Counted from the stretch's first letter, positions 31,704 to 40,820 are shown. The stretch is DNA of 64,000 nt from Kitasatospora sp. NA04385 (GCF_013364235.1 NZ_CP054919.1:5726049-5790048), one strand, 5' to 3'. Notes: generated from the sequence alone by a model not told the origin. Translations and numbers: made by a program.

Positions 31704-33050
31704 CTAGAGGGCGAAGGACTCGTGGTGGATGCGGCTGGCCCGGACCCCGGCGGCGCGCAGCGCGCGGGCCGCGTCGGCGGCGAACTCCGCCGGGCCGCAC
31801 AGGTAGACCTCGTGCCGGGCCAGGTCGGGGACGAGCCGGCGCAGCGCGGCACCGAGGTCGCCCACCTCGGCCCGGCCGCCGAGCAGTTCGTGCACCCGGA
31901 CGCCGCGCCGGGCGGCGACGGAGGCGAGTTCGCGGCGGAACAGCACGTCCTCGGGGCGGCGGGCGCGCTGCACCAGGGTGACCCGGCCGGGCAGCGTCTC
32001 GGCCAGCGCCCGCAGCGGGGTGATGCCGACGCCCGCGCCGAGCAGCAGCACCGGCCCGCCGCGGTGCCGCCGCGCGGTGAACGCCCCGTACGGGCCCTCG
32101 GCGCGGACCCTGGTGCCGGGGGCGAGCGCGGCGAGCGCCGCGCTGTGGGTGCCCAGGTCCTTGACGGTGAAGCGCAGGAAGCGCGGGTGCGGGGGAGCGG
32201 AGAGCGAGTACGGGTTGGCGGCCCAGCGCAGCTGCGGGGTGAGGAACTGCAGCCGGAAGAACTGCCCGGGCTCGGCGCGCAGTTCGTCCAGGTGCCGCCC
32301 GGTCAGGAAGACCGAGACCACGCCCGGCCCCTCGGCGCGCACCTCGGCGACCTCCAGCCGGTGCCGCCGGTCGCGCAGGTGGGGGCGGAGCAGCCGGTAC
32401 CGGGCCAGGACGGCGGCGGTGCCGAAGTACAGCAGGTACCAGCCGGCCCGCGCGGGGCCGGCGGCGAGGTCGGCGCCGGTGGTGAGCTGGTGGGCGAAGC
32501 CGAGCGCGACGGCCAGGTAGCCGGCCAGGTGCAGGTAGTACCAGGTCTCGTAGCCCAGCCGGCGGCGGGCGGCCCGGGCGGAGACCGCGCCGGTGCCGAG
32601 CAGCAGCAGGGTGGCGGCGGTGGCCTTGAGCATGTCGGGGAAGTGGAACACCATTTCTACGGTCTGGCCCCACAGGCCCTGCCCGTCGGTCAGCGCGTAG
32701 CCCCAGATCACGGTCAGCACGTGCACGGTGACCAGCGAGACCAGGTAGCGACCGCCGTACGCGTGCCAGCGGGCCAGCCGGTCCGCGCCCACCTCGCGCT
32801 CCAGCAGCGGGATCCGGGCCATCAGCAGCAGCAGGACGGGCGCGGCGTAGCCGGCCAGCAGGCCGGTGATCCGGCCCGTGCCGGTGAGCCAGTCGGCGGC
32901 GCCGGCCACCCGCGGGGTGTCGGCCCACCACCGGGCGAGGACGCCGAGCGCGCCGAGCCCGACCAGGGCGAGCGCGCCGCGCCGGACGGCGTCCGGGTGC
33001 GCGGCGCGGCGGGGTGCGGCGGGCCGGGCGGGAGCGGAGACTGCGGTCAA
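31704..33050 (-). CDS. Ferric-reductase-like transmembrane protein with ferredoxin-reductase FAD/NAD domain
   Basis: About 448 residues from the TTG at 33050, preceded by GAAGGAGGG. The N-terminal half has six membrane helices with His pairs for haem (LARWHAYGGRYLVSLVTVHV, YLHLAGYLAVALGFAHQL). The C-terminal half is a flavin reductase: FFRLQFL, NPYSLSAPP (FAD), VLLLGAGVGITPLRALAE (NAD(P)) and VYLCGPAEFAADAARALR. It should carry electrons from NAD(P)H through FAD and haem across the membrane. It is the first gene of an operon with the FMN protein and ApbE. Confidence 0.9.
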   Translation of the reverse strand: MTAVSAPARPAAPRRAAHPDAVRRGALALVGLGALGVLARWWADTPRVAGAADWLTGTGRITGLLAGYAAPVLLLLMARIPLLEREVGADRLARWHAYGGRYLVSLVTVHVLTVIWGYALTDGQGLWGQTVEMVFHFPDMLKATAATLLLLGTGAVSARAARRRLGYETWYYLHLAGYLAVALGFAHQLTTGADLAAGPARAGWYLLYFGTAAVLARYRLLRPHLRDRRHRLEVAEVRAEGPGVVSVFLTGRHLDELRAEPGQFFRLQFLTPQLRWAANPYSLSAPPHPRFLRFTVKDLGTHSAALAALAPGTRVRAEGPYGAFTARRHRGGPVLLLGAGVGITPLRALAETLPGRVTLVQRARRPEDVLFRRELASVAARRGVRVHELLGGRAEVGDLGAALRRLVPDLARHEVYLCGPAEFAADAARALRAAGVRASRIHHESFAL

Positions 33051-33219
33051 CGGGCCCTCCTTCGGTGGTGCGGGGCCCACGGTGTCACCGGAAGTTCTCA
33101 GTTCCCTATGAACCGATCGTCCTACCGGGCGTCCCGGGAGGGCATCGTCGCAGCTCGGAGCGGTCGGACCCGGGCCGGACGGGCTCCGGCGGTCTCACCG
33201 CATTCTCATTCCGGAACGG

Positions 33220-33225
33220 CAGAAT
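33220..33225 (+). promoter_or_regulatory. -10 box placed for a leaderless response-regulator transcript
   Basis: CAGAAT ends seven bases before the ATG at 33233. Confidence 0.35.
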
Positions 33226-33232
33226 GCCCCCC

Positions 33233-33937
33233 ATGCAGCACGCGGACACCCCCTGGCGGGTCCTGGTGGTCGACGACGAACCCGACCTGGTCGAGGTCCT
33301 CTGCGGAGCCCTGCGCTACGAGGGCTGGCAGGCCCGCGGCGTCACCGGCGGCCTGGACGCCGTCGCCACCGCCGCCGAGTGGCACCCGCACGCCGTGGTG
33401 CTCGACGTGATGCTCCCCGACTTCGACGGACTCGAAGTGCTGCGCCGCGTCCACACCACCGACCCCGAGGTGCGCGTCCTGTTCCTCACCGCCCGCGACG
33501 CGGTCGAGGACCGGATCGCCGGGATCGCCGCCGGGGGCGACGACTACGTCACCAAGCCGTTCAGCCTGGAGGAGGTCGTGGTCCGGCTGCGCGGCCTGCT
33601 CCGCCGCACCGCGCCCCCCGGCCCCGCCGCCCCCGGCACCCTCGCCGTCGGCGACCTGCGGCTCGACCCGGTCGGCCGGGAGGTCCGCCGCGGCGACGAA
33701 CCCGTCGACCTCAGCCCCACCGAGTTCGCCCTGCTGCGGCACCTGATGGAGCACCCCCGCCAGGTGCTCAGCAAGGCCCAGATCCTGGACGCCGTCTGGT
33801 CCTACGACTTCGGCGGCCAGGCCCACGTGGTCGAGCTGTACATCAGCTACCTGCGCCGCAAGATCGACGCCGGGCGGCCCCCGATGATCCACACCGTCCG
33901 CGGCGCCGGGTACGTCCTGCGGGCGGCCACCGGATGA
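33233..33937 (+). CDS. OmpR-family response regulator
   Basis: About 234 residues. The receiver domain has the acidic pair in VLVVDDEPDLVEVL, the phospho-Asp in VVLDVMLPDFDGLEVLRRVH, the Thr in LFLTARDAVEDRIAGIAAGG and the Lys in YVTKPFS. The C-terminal winged helix is LSPTEFALLRHLMEHPRQVL, SKAQILDAVW, VVELYISYLRRKID, IHTVRGAGYVLR. It overlaps the histidine kinase by four bases (ATGA). It is divergent from the flavin-reductase operon, which it may control; that is inference from position. Confidence 0.95.
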   Translation: MQHADTPWRVLVVDDEPDLVEVLCGALRYEGWQARGVTGGLDAVATAAEWHPHAVVLDVMLPDFDGLEVLRRVHTTDPEVRVLFLTARDAVEDRIAGIAAGGDDYVTKPFSLEEVVVRLRGLLRRTAPPGPAAPGTLAVGDLRLDPVGREVRRGDEPVDLSPTEFALLRHLMEHPRQVLSKAQILDAVWSYDFGGQAHVVELYISYLRRKIDAGRPPMIHTVRGAGYVLRAATG

Positions 33938-35406
33938 GGCTCCCGGCCCCGGGCACGTTGCGCCCCCGCGCGCTGAGGGCCCGCGCGTTGCGCCCCCGTA
34001 CGTTGCGGGCCCGGCTGGTGGCCGGGGTCCTGACCCTGCTGGTGCTGATCTGCGCCGGCGTCGGCCTGGCCACCTGCGAGGCACTGCGGCACTTCCTGGT
34101 CGACCGCCTCGACCAGCAGCTCTCCGCCGCCGGGGGCCGCTACGCCGCCAGCCTCGAACACCCCGGCCAGAGCGGCCACGACACCCGCGCCCAGTCGCCC
34201 GGCACCTTCGGCGCCCGACTGGTCGACGGCGGCCTCACCCACGCCGCGGTGGTCGGCGACATCCCGCCCGGCCGGCACGGCGGCAGCGCCGACGCCGCCG
34301 TCCCGCTCGACGTCGCCGACCTGGGCGCGCTGCGCGCCCTGCCCGCCGACGGCCGCCCCCGCGACCTCGACCTCGCCGCCCTCGGCCACTACCGGGTCGC
34401 CGCCGTCACCGGCTACGACCACGACACCCTGGTCACCGGCCTGCCGCTGCACCCCGTCGACGAGACCGTGCAACGCCTGCTGCTGATCGAACTCGTGGTC
34501 TTCGCCGCCGCCCTCGCCGCCGCCGCGGCCGCCGGCACCCTCGCCGTCCGGCTCGCCCTGCGCCCGCTGGACCGGGTCGTCGCCACCGCCGAACGCGTCT
34601 CCACCCTCCCGCTCGCCAACGGCGCCGTCGACCTGGCCGAACGCGTCCCCGACGACGACCCGCGCACCGAGGTCGGCCGGGTCGGCACCGCGCTCAACAG
34701 CCTGCTCGGCCACGTCGCGGACGCCCTGACCCGCCGCCAGAAGGTCGAGGAGCGCCTGCGCGCCTTCGCCGCCGACGCCAGCCACGAGCTGCGCAACCCC
34801 GTCGCCAGCGTCCGCGGCCACGCCGAACTCGCCCTCCGGCACCCCGGTCCCGTCCCCGCGCCCGTCCGGCACTCGCTGGAACGCATCAGTGCCGAATCCC
34901 TCCGGATGGGCACCATCGTCGAGGACCTGCTGCTGCTCGCCCGCCTCGACGCCGGTCGGCCGCTCGCCGTCCAGGACACCGACCTCACCCGGATCGCCCT
35001 CGACTGCACCGCCGACGCGCGGGCCGCAGCCCCCGGGCACCGCTGGCTGCTCGAACTCCCCGCCGAACCGGTCACCGTCCCCGGCGACCCGCACCGCCTC
35101 GCCCAGGTCGTCACCAACCTGCTCGCCAACGCCCGCACCCACACCCCCGAGGGCACCACCGTCACCCTCGGCCTCGCCCCCGACGGCCGCCTGACCGTCA
35201 CCGACGACGGCCCCGGCATCCCCGCCGACCTGGCCCCGCACGTCTTCGACCGCTTCACCCGCGGCGACCGCGCCCGCTCCCGCCGCACCGGCTCCACCGG
35301 CCTCGGCCTCGCCATCGTCCGGGCCGTCGTCCACGCCCACCACGGCACCGTCACCCTCGACAGCGCCCCGGGCCGCACCACCTTCACCGTCACCTTGAAC
35401 GCATAG
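33934..35406 (+). CDS. Sensor histidine kinase
   Basis: A 490-residue membrane kinase. An Arg-rich N-terminus with LRPRALRA-type repeats leads into helix ~28-50 (VAGVLTLLVLICAGVGLATC), a periplasmic sensor of ~130 residues, a second helix (LLIELVVFAAALAAAAAAGT), a HAMP linker, the phospho-His box FAADASHELRNPVASVRGHA, and the ATP domain with N box QVVTNLLANARTHTP, VTDDGPGIP and GLGLAIVRAVVHAHHG. It phosphorylates the regulator encoded just upstream. Confidence 0.95.
   Translation: MRLPAPGTLRPRALRARALRPRTLRARLVAGVLTLLVLICAGVGLATCEALRHFLVDRLDQQLSAAGGRYAASLEHPGQSGHDTRAQSPGTFGARLVDGGLTHAAVVGDIPPGRHGGSADAAVPLDVADLGALRALPADGRPRDLDLAALGHYRVAAVTGYDHDTLVTGLPLHPVDETVQRLLLIELVVFAAALAAAAAAGTLAVRLALRPLDRVVATAERVSTLPLANGAVDLAERVPDDDPRTEVGRVGTALNSLLGHVADALTRRQKVEERLRAFAADASHELRNPVASVRGHAELALRHPGPVPAPVRHSLERISAESLRMGTIVEDLLLLARLDAGRPLAVQDTDLTRIALDCTADARAAAPGHRWLLELPAEPVTVPGDPHRLAQVVTNLLANARTHTPEGTTVTLGLAPDGRLTVTDDGPGIPADLAPHVFDRFTRGDRARSRRTGSTGLGLAIVRAVVHAHHGTVTLDSAPGRTTFTVTLNA
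33958..34017 (+). repeat. Short coding repeat in the histidine kinase N-terminus
   Basis: Four imperfect units built on CGTTGCGCCCC/CGCGCTGCGGGCC encode alternating Leu-Arg-Pro-Arg and Leu-Arg-Ala-Arg, giving an unusually basic cytoplasmic leader before the first membrane helix. Confidence 0.5.
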
Positions 35407-35417
35407 AGAGGGCAGAC

Positions 35418-35567
35418 AGGGGCCCGGGGAACGGCGGGGCCGTGCTGCTGACGGCCGGAGCCCATCGAAGTGTCCGTGCTGCTGCGTGCAGTGACAGAAC
35501 CAGAAGCCGATGCACGCAACGGCAGTGAACCGTCAGCAGCCACGGGCTCGCCGTTCCCCGAGCCCCT
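35418..35567. repeat. Dispersed ~150-bp intergenic element, copy 1
   Basis: The left end AGGGGCCCGGGGAACGGCGG and right end (complement AGGGGCTCGGGGAACGGCGA) form imperfect ~33-bp inverted ends, each able to fold a smaller hairpin. The internal sequence (GAGCCCATCGAAGTGTCCGT and nearby) is shared with copies at 46797-46949 and 59624-59773. It fills the gap between the convergent histidine kinase and pepN genes. No transposase is encoded. On the minus strand the element is open throughout, reading PLRASASGSV and SMGSGRQQHGPAVPRAP. Confidence 0.8.
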
Positions 35568-35588
35568 ATCGGTGCTCTCCCGCCGTCC

Positions 35589-38153
35589 TTACCTGTCGGC
35601 GGCCTGCGCCTTCAGCGCCCGCTCCACGCCCGCCCGCGCCTCGACGACCTGCCGGCGCAGCGCCGGTGCCGGGTCGGCCGCGGCGAGCCACGCGTCGGTG
35701 GCGTCCAGGGTGGCCCGGGAGACCGCGTAGGAGGGGTAGAGCCCGCCGATGATCTGCTGGGAGATCTCGTGGCTGCGGGTCTCCCACACCTGCTTGACCG
35801 AGGCGAAGTACTTCTCGGTGTAGGCGGCCAGCAGCTCCCGCTGGTCGGGCTGCTGGAAGCCGGCGATGACGGCCTCCTGCACGTAGTTGGTGAGGGTGTC
35901 GGAGTCGACCACCGACGCCCACGCCTCGGCCTTGGCCTCGGCGGTGGGCCGCGCCGCGCGGCAGGTCGCGGCGTGCTCCTGCCCGGAGGAGGTGTTGTCG
36001 CGGGCGAGTTCGGCGTCGATCGCCGCCTCGTCGGCGCGCCCGGTGGCGACCAGCCGGCCGAGCAGGCTCCAGCGCAGTTCGGTGTCGACGGCCAGGCCGT
36101 CGATCTCCACGGTGCCGTCCAACAGCCCGGCGAGCAGCGCGAGTTGCTCGTCGGTGCGGGCGGCGCCGGCCAGCGTGCGGGCCCAGGCGAGCTGGTGGTC
36201 GCTGCCGGCCGGGGCCTCGTGCAGGGCGCTCTGGGCGGCGGCGGCCCAGCGCTGCAGCCCGCTCTCGCGCCAGGCGGGGTCGGCGTACAGCTCCAGGGCC
36301 AGCTTGACCTGGCGCTGGACGGACTGGACCACGCCGATGTCGCTCTCGCGCGGCAGGCCGGAGAGGGCCAGCGCGAGGTAGTCGCGGGTGGCGAGTTCGC
36401 CGTCGCGGGTCATGTCCCAGGCGGAGGCCCAGCACAGGGCGCGGGGCAGCGAGTCGGCGAAGTCGCCGAGGTGCGCGGTGACGACGGACAGCGAGTCGGC
36501 GTCGAGCCGAACCTTCGCGTAGGAGAGGTCGTCGTCGTTGAGCAGCAGCACGGCGGGCCGGGCCCGGCCGGTCAGCTGCGGGACCTCGGTGCGCTCGCCG
36601 TCGACGTCGAGTTCGATCCGGTCGGTGCGCACCAGCTTGCCGTCGACGAGCTCGTACAGGCCGACGGCGATCCGGTGCGGGCGCAGCACGGCCTCGCCGC
36701 GGGCGCCGGCGGGCAGCGCGGGGGCCTCCTGCAGGACGGCGAAGGACTCGATGGTGCCGTCCGCGGCGACCGACAGCTCCGGCCGCAGCACGTTGATGCC
36801 GGCGGTCTCCAGCCACGCCTTGGACCAGGTCCGCAGGTCGCGGCCGCTGGCCTCCTCCAGCGCGCCGAGCAGGTCGGCGAGCCGGGTGTTGCCCCAGGCG
36901 TGGCGCTTGAAGTAGGCGCGCACGCCCTGGAAGAAGGCGTCCTGGCCGACGTAGGCGACCAGCTGCTTGAGCACCGAGGCGCCCTTGGCGTAGGTGATGC
37001 CGTCGAAGTTGACCTGGACGTCCTCCAGGTCGTTGATCTCCGCCATGATCGGGTGGGTGGAGGGCAGCTGGTCCTGCCGGTACGCCCAGGTCTTCATCTG
37101 GTTGGCGAAGGTGGTCCAGGAGTGCGGCCACCTGGAACCGGGGGCCTCGGCCTGGCAGACGACCTCGGCGAAGGTGGCGAAGGACTCGTTCAGCCACAGG
37201 TCGTTCCACCACTCCATGGTGACGAGGTCGCCGAACCACATGTGGGCGAGCTCGTGCAGGATGGTCGCGGCGCGGGCCTCGTAGGAGGCGTCGGTGACCT
37301 TGGAACGGAACACGTACTGGTCGCGGAAGGTGACGGCGCCCGCGTTCTCCATCGCGCCGGCGTTGAACTCCGGGACGAACAGCTGGTCGTACTTGGCGAA
37401 CGGGTAGGGGAAGTCGAACTTCTCCTGGAAGTAGTCGAAGCCCTGCCGGGTCACCGCGAAGATCGCGTCCGCGTCCAGGAACTCGCGCAGCGACGGGCGG
37501 CAGTACACGCCGAACGGCACGTGCTGCGCGCCGTTGTCGTAGCTGTCGAAGACGCCGACGTACGGGCCGGCGATCAGCGCGGTGATGTAGGTGGACATCC
37601 GCGGGGTGGGCTCGAAGGCCCACACCCGGGTGTCGCCGTCGCCGACCGGCTCGGGGGTGGGGGAGTTGGAGACCACCACCCAGCCGGCGGGGGCGGTGAC
37701 GGTGAAGGCGAAGGTGGCCTTCAGGTCGGGCTGCTCGAAGTTGGCGAAGACGCGGCGGGCGTCGGGCACCTCGAACTGGGTGTAGAGGTAGGTCTCGCCG
37801 TCGGCGGGGTCGACGAAGCGGTGCAGCCCCTCGCCGGTGTTGGTGTAGGCGCAGTCGGCGACGACCCGCAGTTCGTTCGCGGCGGCCAGGTCGGGCAGCG
37901 CGATGCGGCTGTCGGCGAAGTTCTCCAGCGGCAGGGCGCGGCCGTTGAGGACGATCTCCGTCACGGCGGGGGCGACCAGGTCGATGAAGGTCGAGGTGCC
38001 GGGTTCGGCGGCGGTGAACCGGACCACGGTGGTGGACCGGAAGGTGCCGCCCTCGCGCGCGGAGCTCAGGTCGAGCTCGATCTCGTACGCGTCCACGGCC
38101 AGGAGTGCGGCCCGGGTGCGGGCCTCCTCACGGGTCAAGTTGGTGCCAGGCAC
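35589..38153 (-). CDS. pepN: Aminopeptidase N (M1 metallopeptidase)
   Basis: An 854-residue cytoplasmic zinc aminopeptidase. The GTG start at 38153 follows GAAGGAGT. Substrate motif: FVPEFNAGAMENAGAVTF. Zinc site: HELAHMWFGDLVTMEWWNDL with the downstream WLNESFATFAE (HExxH-x18-E). The C-terminal helical ERAP-like domain covers ~residues 530-854. It removes N-terminal residues from peptides. It is divergent from rok7B7 and converges on the histidine kinase with a dispersed repeat between. Confidence 0.95.
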   Translation of the reverse strand: MPGTNLTREEARTRAALLAVDAYEIELDLSSAREGGTFRSTTVVRFTAAEPGTSTFIDLVAPAVTEIVLNGRALPLENFADSRIALPDLAAANELRVVADCAYTNTGEGLHRFVDPADGETYLYTQFEVPDARRVFANFEQPDLKATFAFTVTAPAGWVVVSNSPTPEPVGDGDTRVWAFEPTPRMSTYITALIAGPYVGVFDSYDNGAQHVPFGVYCRPSLREFLDADAIFAVTRQGFDYFQEKFDFPYPFAKYDQLFVPEFNAGAMENAGAVTFRDQYVFRSKVTDASYEARAATILHELAHMWFGDLVTMEWWNDLWLNESFATFAEVVCQAEAPGSRWPHSWTTFANQMKTWAYRQDQLPSTHPIMAEINDLEDVQVNFDGITYAKGASVLKQLVAYVGQDAFFQGVRAYFKRHAWGNTRLADLLGALEEASGRDLRTWSKAWLETAGINVLRPELSVAADGTIESFAVLQEAPALPAGARGEAVLRPHRIAVGLYELVDGKLVRTDRIELDVDGERTEVPQLTGRARPAVLLLNDDDLSYAKVRLDADSLSVVTAHLGDFADSLPRALCWASAWDMTRDGELATRDYLALALSGLPRESDIGVVQSVQRQVKLALELYADPAWRESGLQRWAAAAQSALHEAPAGSDHQLAWARTLAGAARTDEQLALLAGLLDGTVEIDGLAVDTELRWSLLGRLVATGRADEAAIDAELARDNTSSGQEHAATCRAARPTAEAKAEAWASVVDSDTLTNYVQEAVIAGFQQPDQRELLAAYTEKYFASVKQVWETRSHEISQQIIGGLYPSYAVSRATLDATDAWLAAADPAPALRRQVVEARAGVERALKAQAADR

Positions 38154-38257
38154 TCGCAGGACTCCTTCGTCAGGGCTCGGGTTACCGGGAATCCTCCCAT
38201 GCGAGTAACGATCCGTGTTCGTGCTTGACTCCCCCTCCGAGCAGTACCGGAGCATAG

Positions 38258-38280
38258 AGTTCAGAAGTTGAAGCTGAACT
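38258..38280. promoter_or_regulatory. Inverted repeat upstream of the ROK regulator
   Basis: AGTTCAG and CTGAACT are perfect inverted arms around nine bases, which themselves (AAGTTGAAG) extend a second pairing of GAAGTT with AACTTC. A -10-like TAGAGT overlaps its left arm. The position, about 37 bp before the start codon, suits autoregulation by the ROK protein. Confidence 0.5.
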
Positions 38281-38316
38281 TCGGACGAACCGCAAGTGCG
38301 CCCTGGAGGGTGGAAC

Positions 38317-39486
38317 ATGTCGACGGACACACCGGGATCGCAGTCCTCACTGCACCGGGCCAATCTCGAACGGGTGCTGCGAGCGGTGCGGATGGCCGGA
38401 TCGCTGACCCAGGCGGAGATCGCCCGGGGCACGGGGCTGTCGGCCGCGACGGTGTCCAACATCGTCCGCGAGCTCAAGGAGTCCGGCACCGTGGTGGTGG
38501 CCGACACCTCCTCGGGCGGGCGGCGGGCGCGCAGCGTTTCGCTGAGCGGGGACGCGGGGATCGTGGTGGGCGTGGACTTCGGGCACACCCACCTGCGGGT
38601 GGCGGTCGGCAACCTGGCGCACCGGGTGCTGGCCGAGGAGAGCGAGCCGCTGGACGTGGACGTCTCCGCGCAGCAGGGCTTCGACCGGGCCGAGCGGATG
38701 GTGGAGCGGCTGCTGGGGCAGGCCGGCTTCCCGGCGGACAAGGTGATCGGGGTGGGCCTGGGCGTGCCGGGCCCGATCGACGTGGAGACCGGGGCGCTCG
38801 GCTCGACCGCGATCCTGCCGGGCTGGACGGGCGTGATGCCGGGCCAGGAGCTGGCCGGGCGCCTGGGCATGCCGGTGCACGTGGACAACGACGCCAACCT
38901 GGGCGCGCTGGGCGAGCTGGTCTGGGGCGCCGGGCGGGGCCTGGGCGACCTGGCGTACATCAAGGTGGCCAGCGGCGTCGGCTCCGGCCTGGTGATCAAC
39001 AACCAGATCTACCGGGGCCCGGGCGGCACCGCGGGCGAGATCGGCCACATCACGCTGGACGAGGCGGGGCCGGTGTGCCGCTGCGGCAACCGCGGCTGCC
39101 TGGAGACCTTCGTGGGCTCCCGCTACCTGCTCAACCTCTTGAACGCCAACCACCCCGGCGAGCTGAGCCTGAGCAAGGTGGTGCAGCTGGCCCAGCAGGG
39201 CGACCTGGGCTGCCGCCGGGTGATCGCCGACGCGGGCCGCCAGATCGGCATGGGCGTGGCCACCCTGTGCAACCTGCTCAACCCCCGCCGGGTGATCCTC
39301 GGCGGAGACCTCGCCGAGGCCGGTGACCTGGTGCTCTCCCCGATCCGGGACTCGGTGGCGCGGTACGCGATCCCCAGCGCGGCCCGCCAGCTGTCGGTCG
39401 TCCCGGGGACGCTGGGCGGCCGGGCCGAGGTGCTCGGCGCGCTGGCCCTGGTGATGAGCGAGATGGGCGAGACGGGAGTGCTCTGA
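38317..39486 (+). CDS. rok7B7: ROK-family regulator, probable Rok7B7
   Basis: A 389-residue regulator from ATG 38317 after GGAGGG. The winged helix-turn-helix reads LTQAEIARGTGLSAATVSNI, VRELKESGTVVV. The ROK domain has VVGVDFGHTHLRVAVG, DNDANLGALGELVWGAGRGL and the zinc motif GEIGHITLDEAGPVCRCGNR, GCLETF. The same order (ROK gene followed by xylF, xylG, xylH) is known in S. coelicolor, where Rok7B7 controls the xylose importer and influences carbon control and antibiotic production. The assignment rests on synteny plus family. Confidence 0.8.
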   Translation: MSTDTPGSQSSLHRANLERVLRAVRMAGSLTQAEIARGTGLSAATVSNIVRELKESGTVVVADTSSGGRRARSVSLSGDAGIVVGVDFGHTHLRVAVGNLAHRVLAEESEPLDVDVSAQQGFDRAERMVERLLGQAGFPADKVIGVGLGVPGPIDVETGALGSTAILPGWTGVMPGQELAGRLGMPVHVDNDANLGALGELVWGAGRGLGDLAYIKVASGVGSGLVINNQIYRGPGGTAGEIGHITLDEAGPVCRCGNRGCLETFVGSRYLLNLLNANHPGELSLSKVVQLAQQGDLGCRRVIADAGRQIGMGVATLCNLLNPRRVILGGDLAEAGDLVLSPIRDSVARYAIPSAARQLSVVPGTLGGRAEVLGALALVMSEMGETGVL

Positions 39487-39516
39487 CACTCCCGGGGCAC
39501 CCCCGCCGGTGCGCCC

Positions 39517-39546
39517 GAAGGCTCGCTCGGTATCGAGTGAGCCTTC
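39517..39546 (+). terminator. Hairpin after rok7B7
   Basis: GAAGGCTCGCTCG pairs with CGAGTGAGCCTTC (one G-T pair) around a GTAT loop, between rok7B7 and xylF. The xyl transport genes therefore probably have their own promoter in the AT-richer stretch that follows, which contains the palindrome TTGACGTCAA at 39595-39604. Confidence 0.65.
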
Positions 39547-39677
39547 AGGAAGATAACGAAAGGGTTTGGATCTGGGGCCTTCCGGTTTTACTTATTGACG
39601 TCAAGCTTTGTCACGGGGTTGACTCCTGCCCACCTCGCCGCAACATTCGCGGCTCTGTCAGGGAGGCTCCCCCCACC

Positions 39678-40775
39678 ATGAACGCAATGATGCGTCGCGT
39701 CGCCGTCGGCACTGTCGCTGTCTCGATGGCTCTCACCATGGCCGCCTGCGGCAAGGCCGGCGACGACAAGAAGAGCAGCGACGCGGGTTCGAGCAACAAC
39801 AAGTCGATCGGCCTGCTGCTCCCGGAGAACGCGTCCTCGACCCGTTACGAGTCCTTCGACAAGCCGTTCATCGAGGCCAAGGTCAAGGAGCTCTGCGCCG
39901 ACTGCAAGGTCGAGTACAACAACGCCGAGGGCTCCGCGGCCAAGCAGAAGCAGCAGTTCGACACCCTGATCGCCCAGGGCGTCAAGGTGATCATCCTCGA
40001 CGCGTTCGACGCCAAGTCCACCCAGGCGTGGGTCGCCGAGGCCGCGAAGAAGGACGTCAAGGTCATCGCGTACGACCGTCTGGCCACCGGCCCGGTCTCC
40101 GCGTACGTCTCCTTCGACAACGAGAAGGTCGGCGAGCTCCAGGGCGAGGCCCTGGTCACCGCGCTGGGCGACAAGGCCGCCGACGCCAACATCGTGATGA
40201 TCAACGGTGACGACGCCGACCCGAACGCGGGCCAGTTCAAGGCCGGTGCCCACAAGGTGCTGGACAGCAAGGTCAAGAAGGTCGTCTACGAGCAGAGCGG
40301 CGAGTGGAAGCCCACCGTCGCGGGCCAGAAGGTCGGCGCCGCGATCTCGCAGCTCGGCAAGGACGGCTTCCAGGCCGTCTACTCCGCCAACGACGGCATG
40401 GCCGCCGCGATCATCACCCAGCTGAAGTCCCAGGGCATCAACGTCCCGGTCGGCGGCCAGGACGCGGGCCTCGACGCCATCCAGCGCCTCGTCACGGGCG
40501 ACCAGGCCTACACCATCTACAAGGCCTACAAGCCGCTGGCCGACTCGGCCGCCCAGCTCGCGGTCAACCTGCTGCAGGGCAAGGACATCAAGTCCGTCGC
40601 CACCTCGACCGTCGACAGCAGCACCGACAAGGGCATCCCGGCCCAGCTGCTGGAGCCGAAGGTCGTCACCAAGGCGAACATCAAGGACACCGTGATCGCC
40701 GACAGCCTGTACAAGGTCGCGGACATCTGCACCGCCGACTACGCCGCCGCCTGCGCCGCGGCCGGCCTGCAGTAA
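39678..40775 (+). CDS. xylF: Xylose ABC transporter substrate-binding lipoprotein
   Basis: A 365-residue pentose-binding protein. The signal (RRVAVGTVAVSMALTMAAC) ends in a lipobox, giving a lipid-anchored protein. The mature domain is a family-4/periplasmic sugar fold: SIGLLLPENASSTRYESFDK, FDTLIAQGVKVIILDAFDAK, KVIAYDRLATGPVSAYVSFD, YSANDGMAAAIITQLKSQGI, PVGGQDAGLDAIQRLVTGDQ. This resembles XylF/RbsB. It is the first gene of the importer operon and is separated from xylG by a stable hairpin that could favour its higher expression. Confidence 0.88.
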   Translation: MNAMMRRVAVGTVAVSMALTMAACGKAGDDKKSSDAGSSNNKSIGLLLPENASSTRYESFDKPFIEAKVKELCADCKVEYNNAEGSAAKQKQQFDTLIAQGVKVIILDAFDAKSTQAWVAEAAKKDVKVIAYDRLATGPVSAYVSFDNEKVGELQGEALVTALGDKAADANIVMINGDDADPNAGQFKAGAHKVLDSKVKKVVYEQSGEWKPTVAGQKVGAAISQLGKDGFQAVYSANDGMAAAIITQLKSQGINVPVGGQDAGLDAIQRLVTGDQAYTIYKAYKPLADSAAQLAVNLLQGKDIKSVATSTVDSSTDKGIPAQLLEPKVVTKANIKDTVIADSLYKVADICTADYAAACAAAGLQ

Positions 40776-40783
40776 TCCCCGCC

Positions 40784-40820
40784 GGGCGGGGGCTCCCTGA
40801 CCACCCGGGAGCCCCCGCCC
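40784..40820 (+). terminator. Intercistronic hairpin between xylF and xylG
   Basis: GGGCGGGGGCTCCC pairs perfectly with GGGAGCCCCCGCCC over nine bases. No T run follows. In binding-protein transporter operons such hairpins act as partial terminators or 3' stabilisers, so the binding-protein mRNA outnumbers the rest. A short tandem of GCTTCACCCCCCC follows it. Confidence 0.6.

Noticed and set aside
39587..39640. Classical -35/-10 promoter before xylF built on TTGACG at 39595
   Set aside because: No acceptable -10 box lies 16-19 bases downstream, so only the palindrome is noted.
39537..39677. Extension of xylF upstream in frame to about 39537
   Set aside because: The ATG at 39678 begins a standard lipoprotein signal; the upstream part overlaps the rok7B7 terminator and promoter-like DNA.
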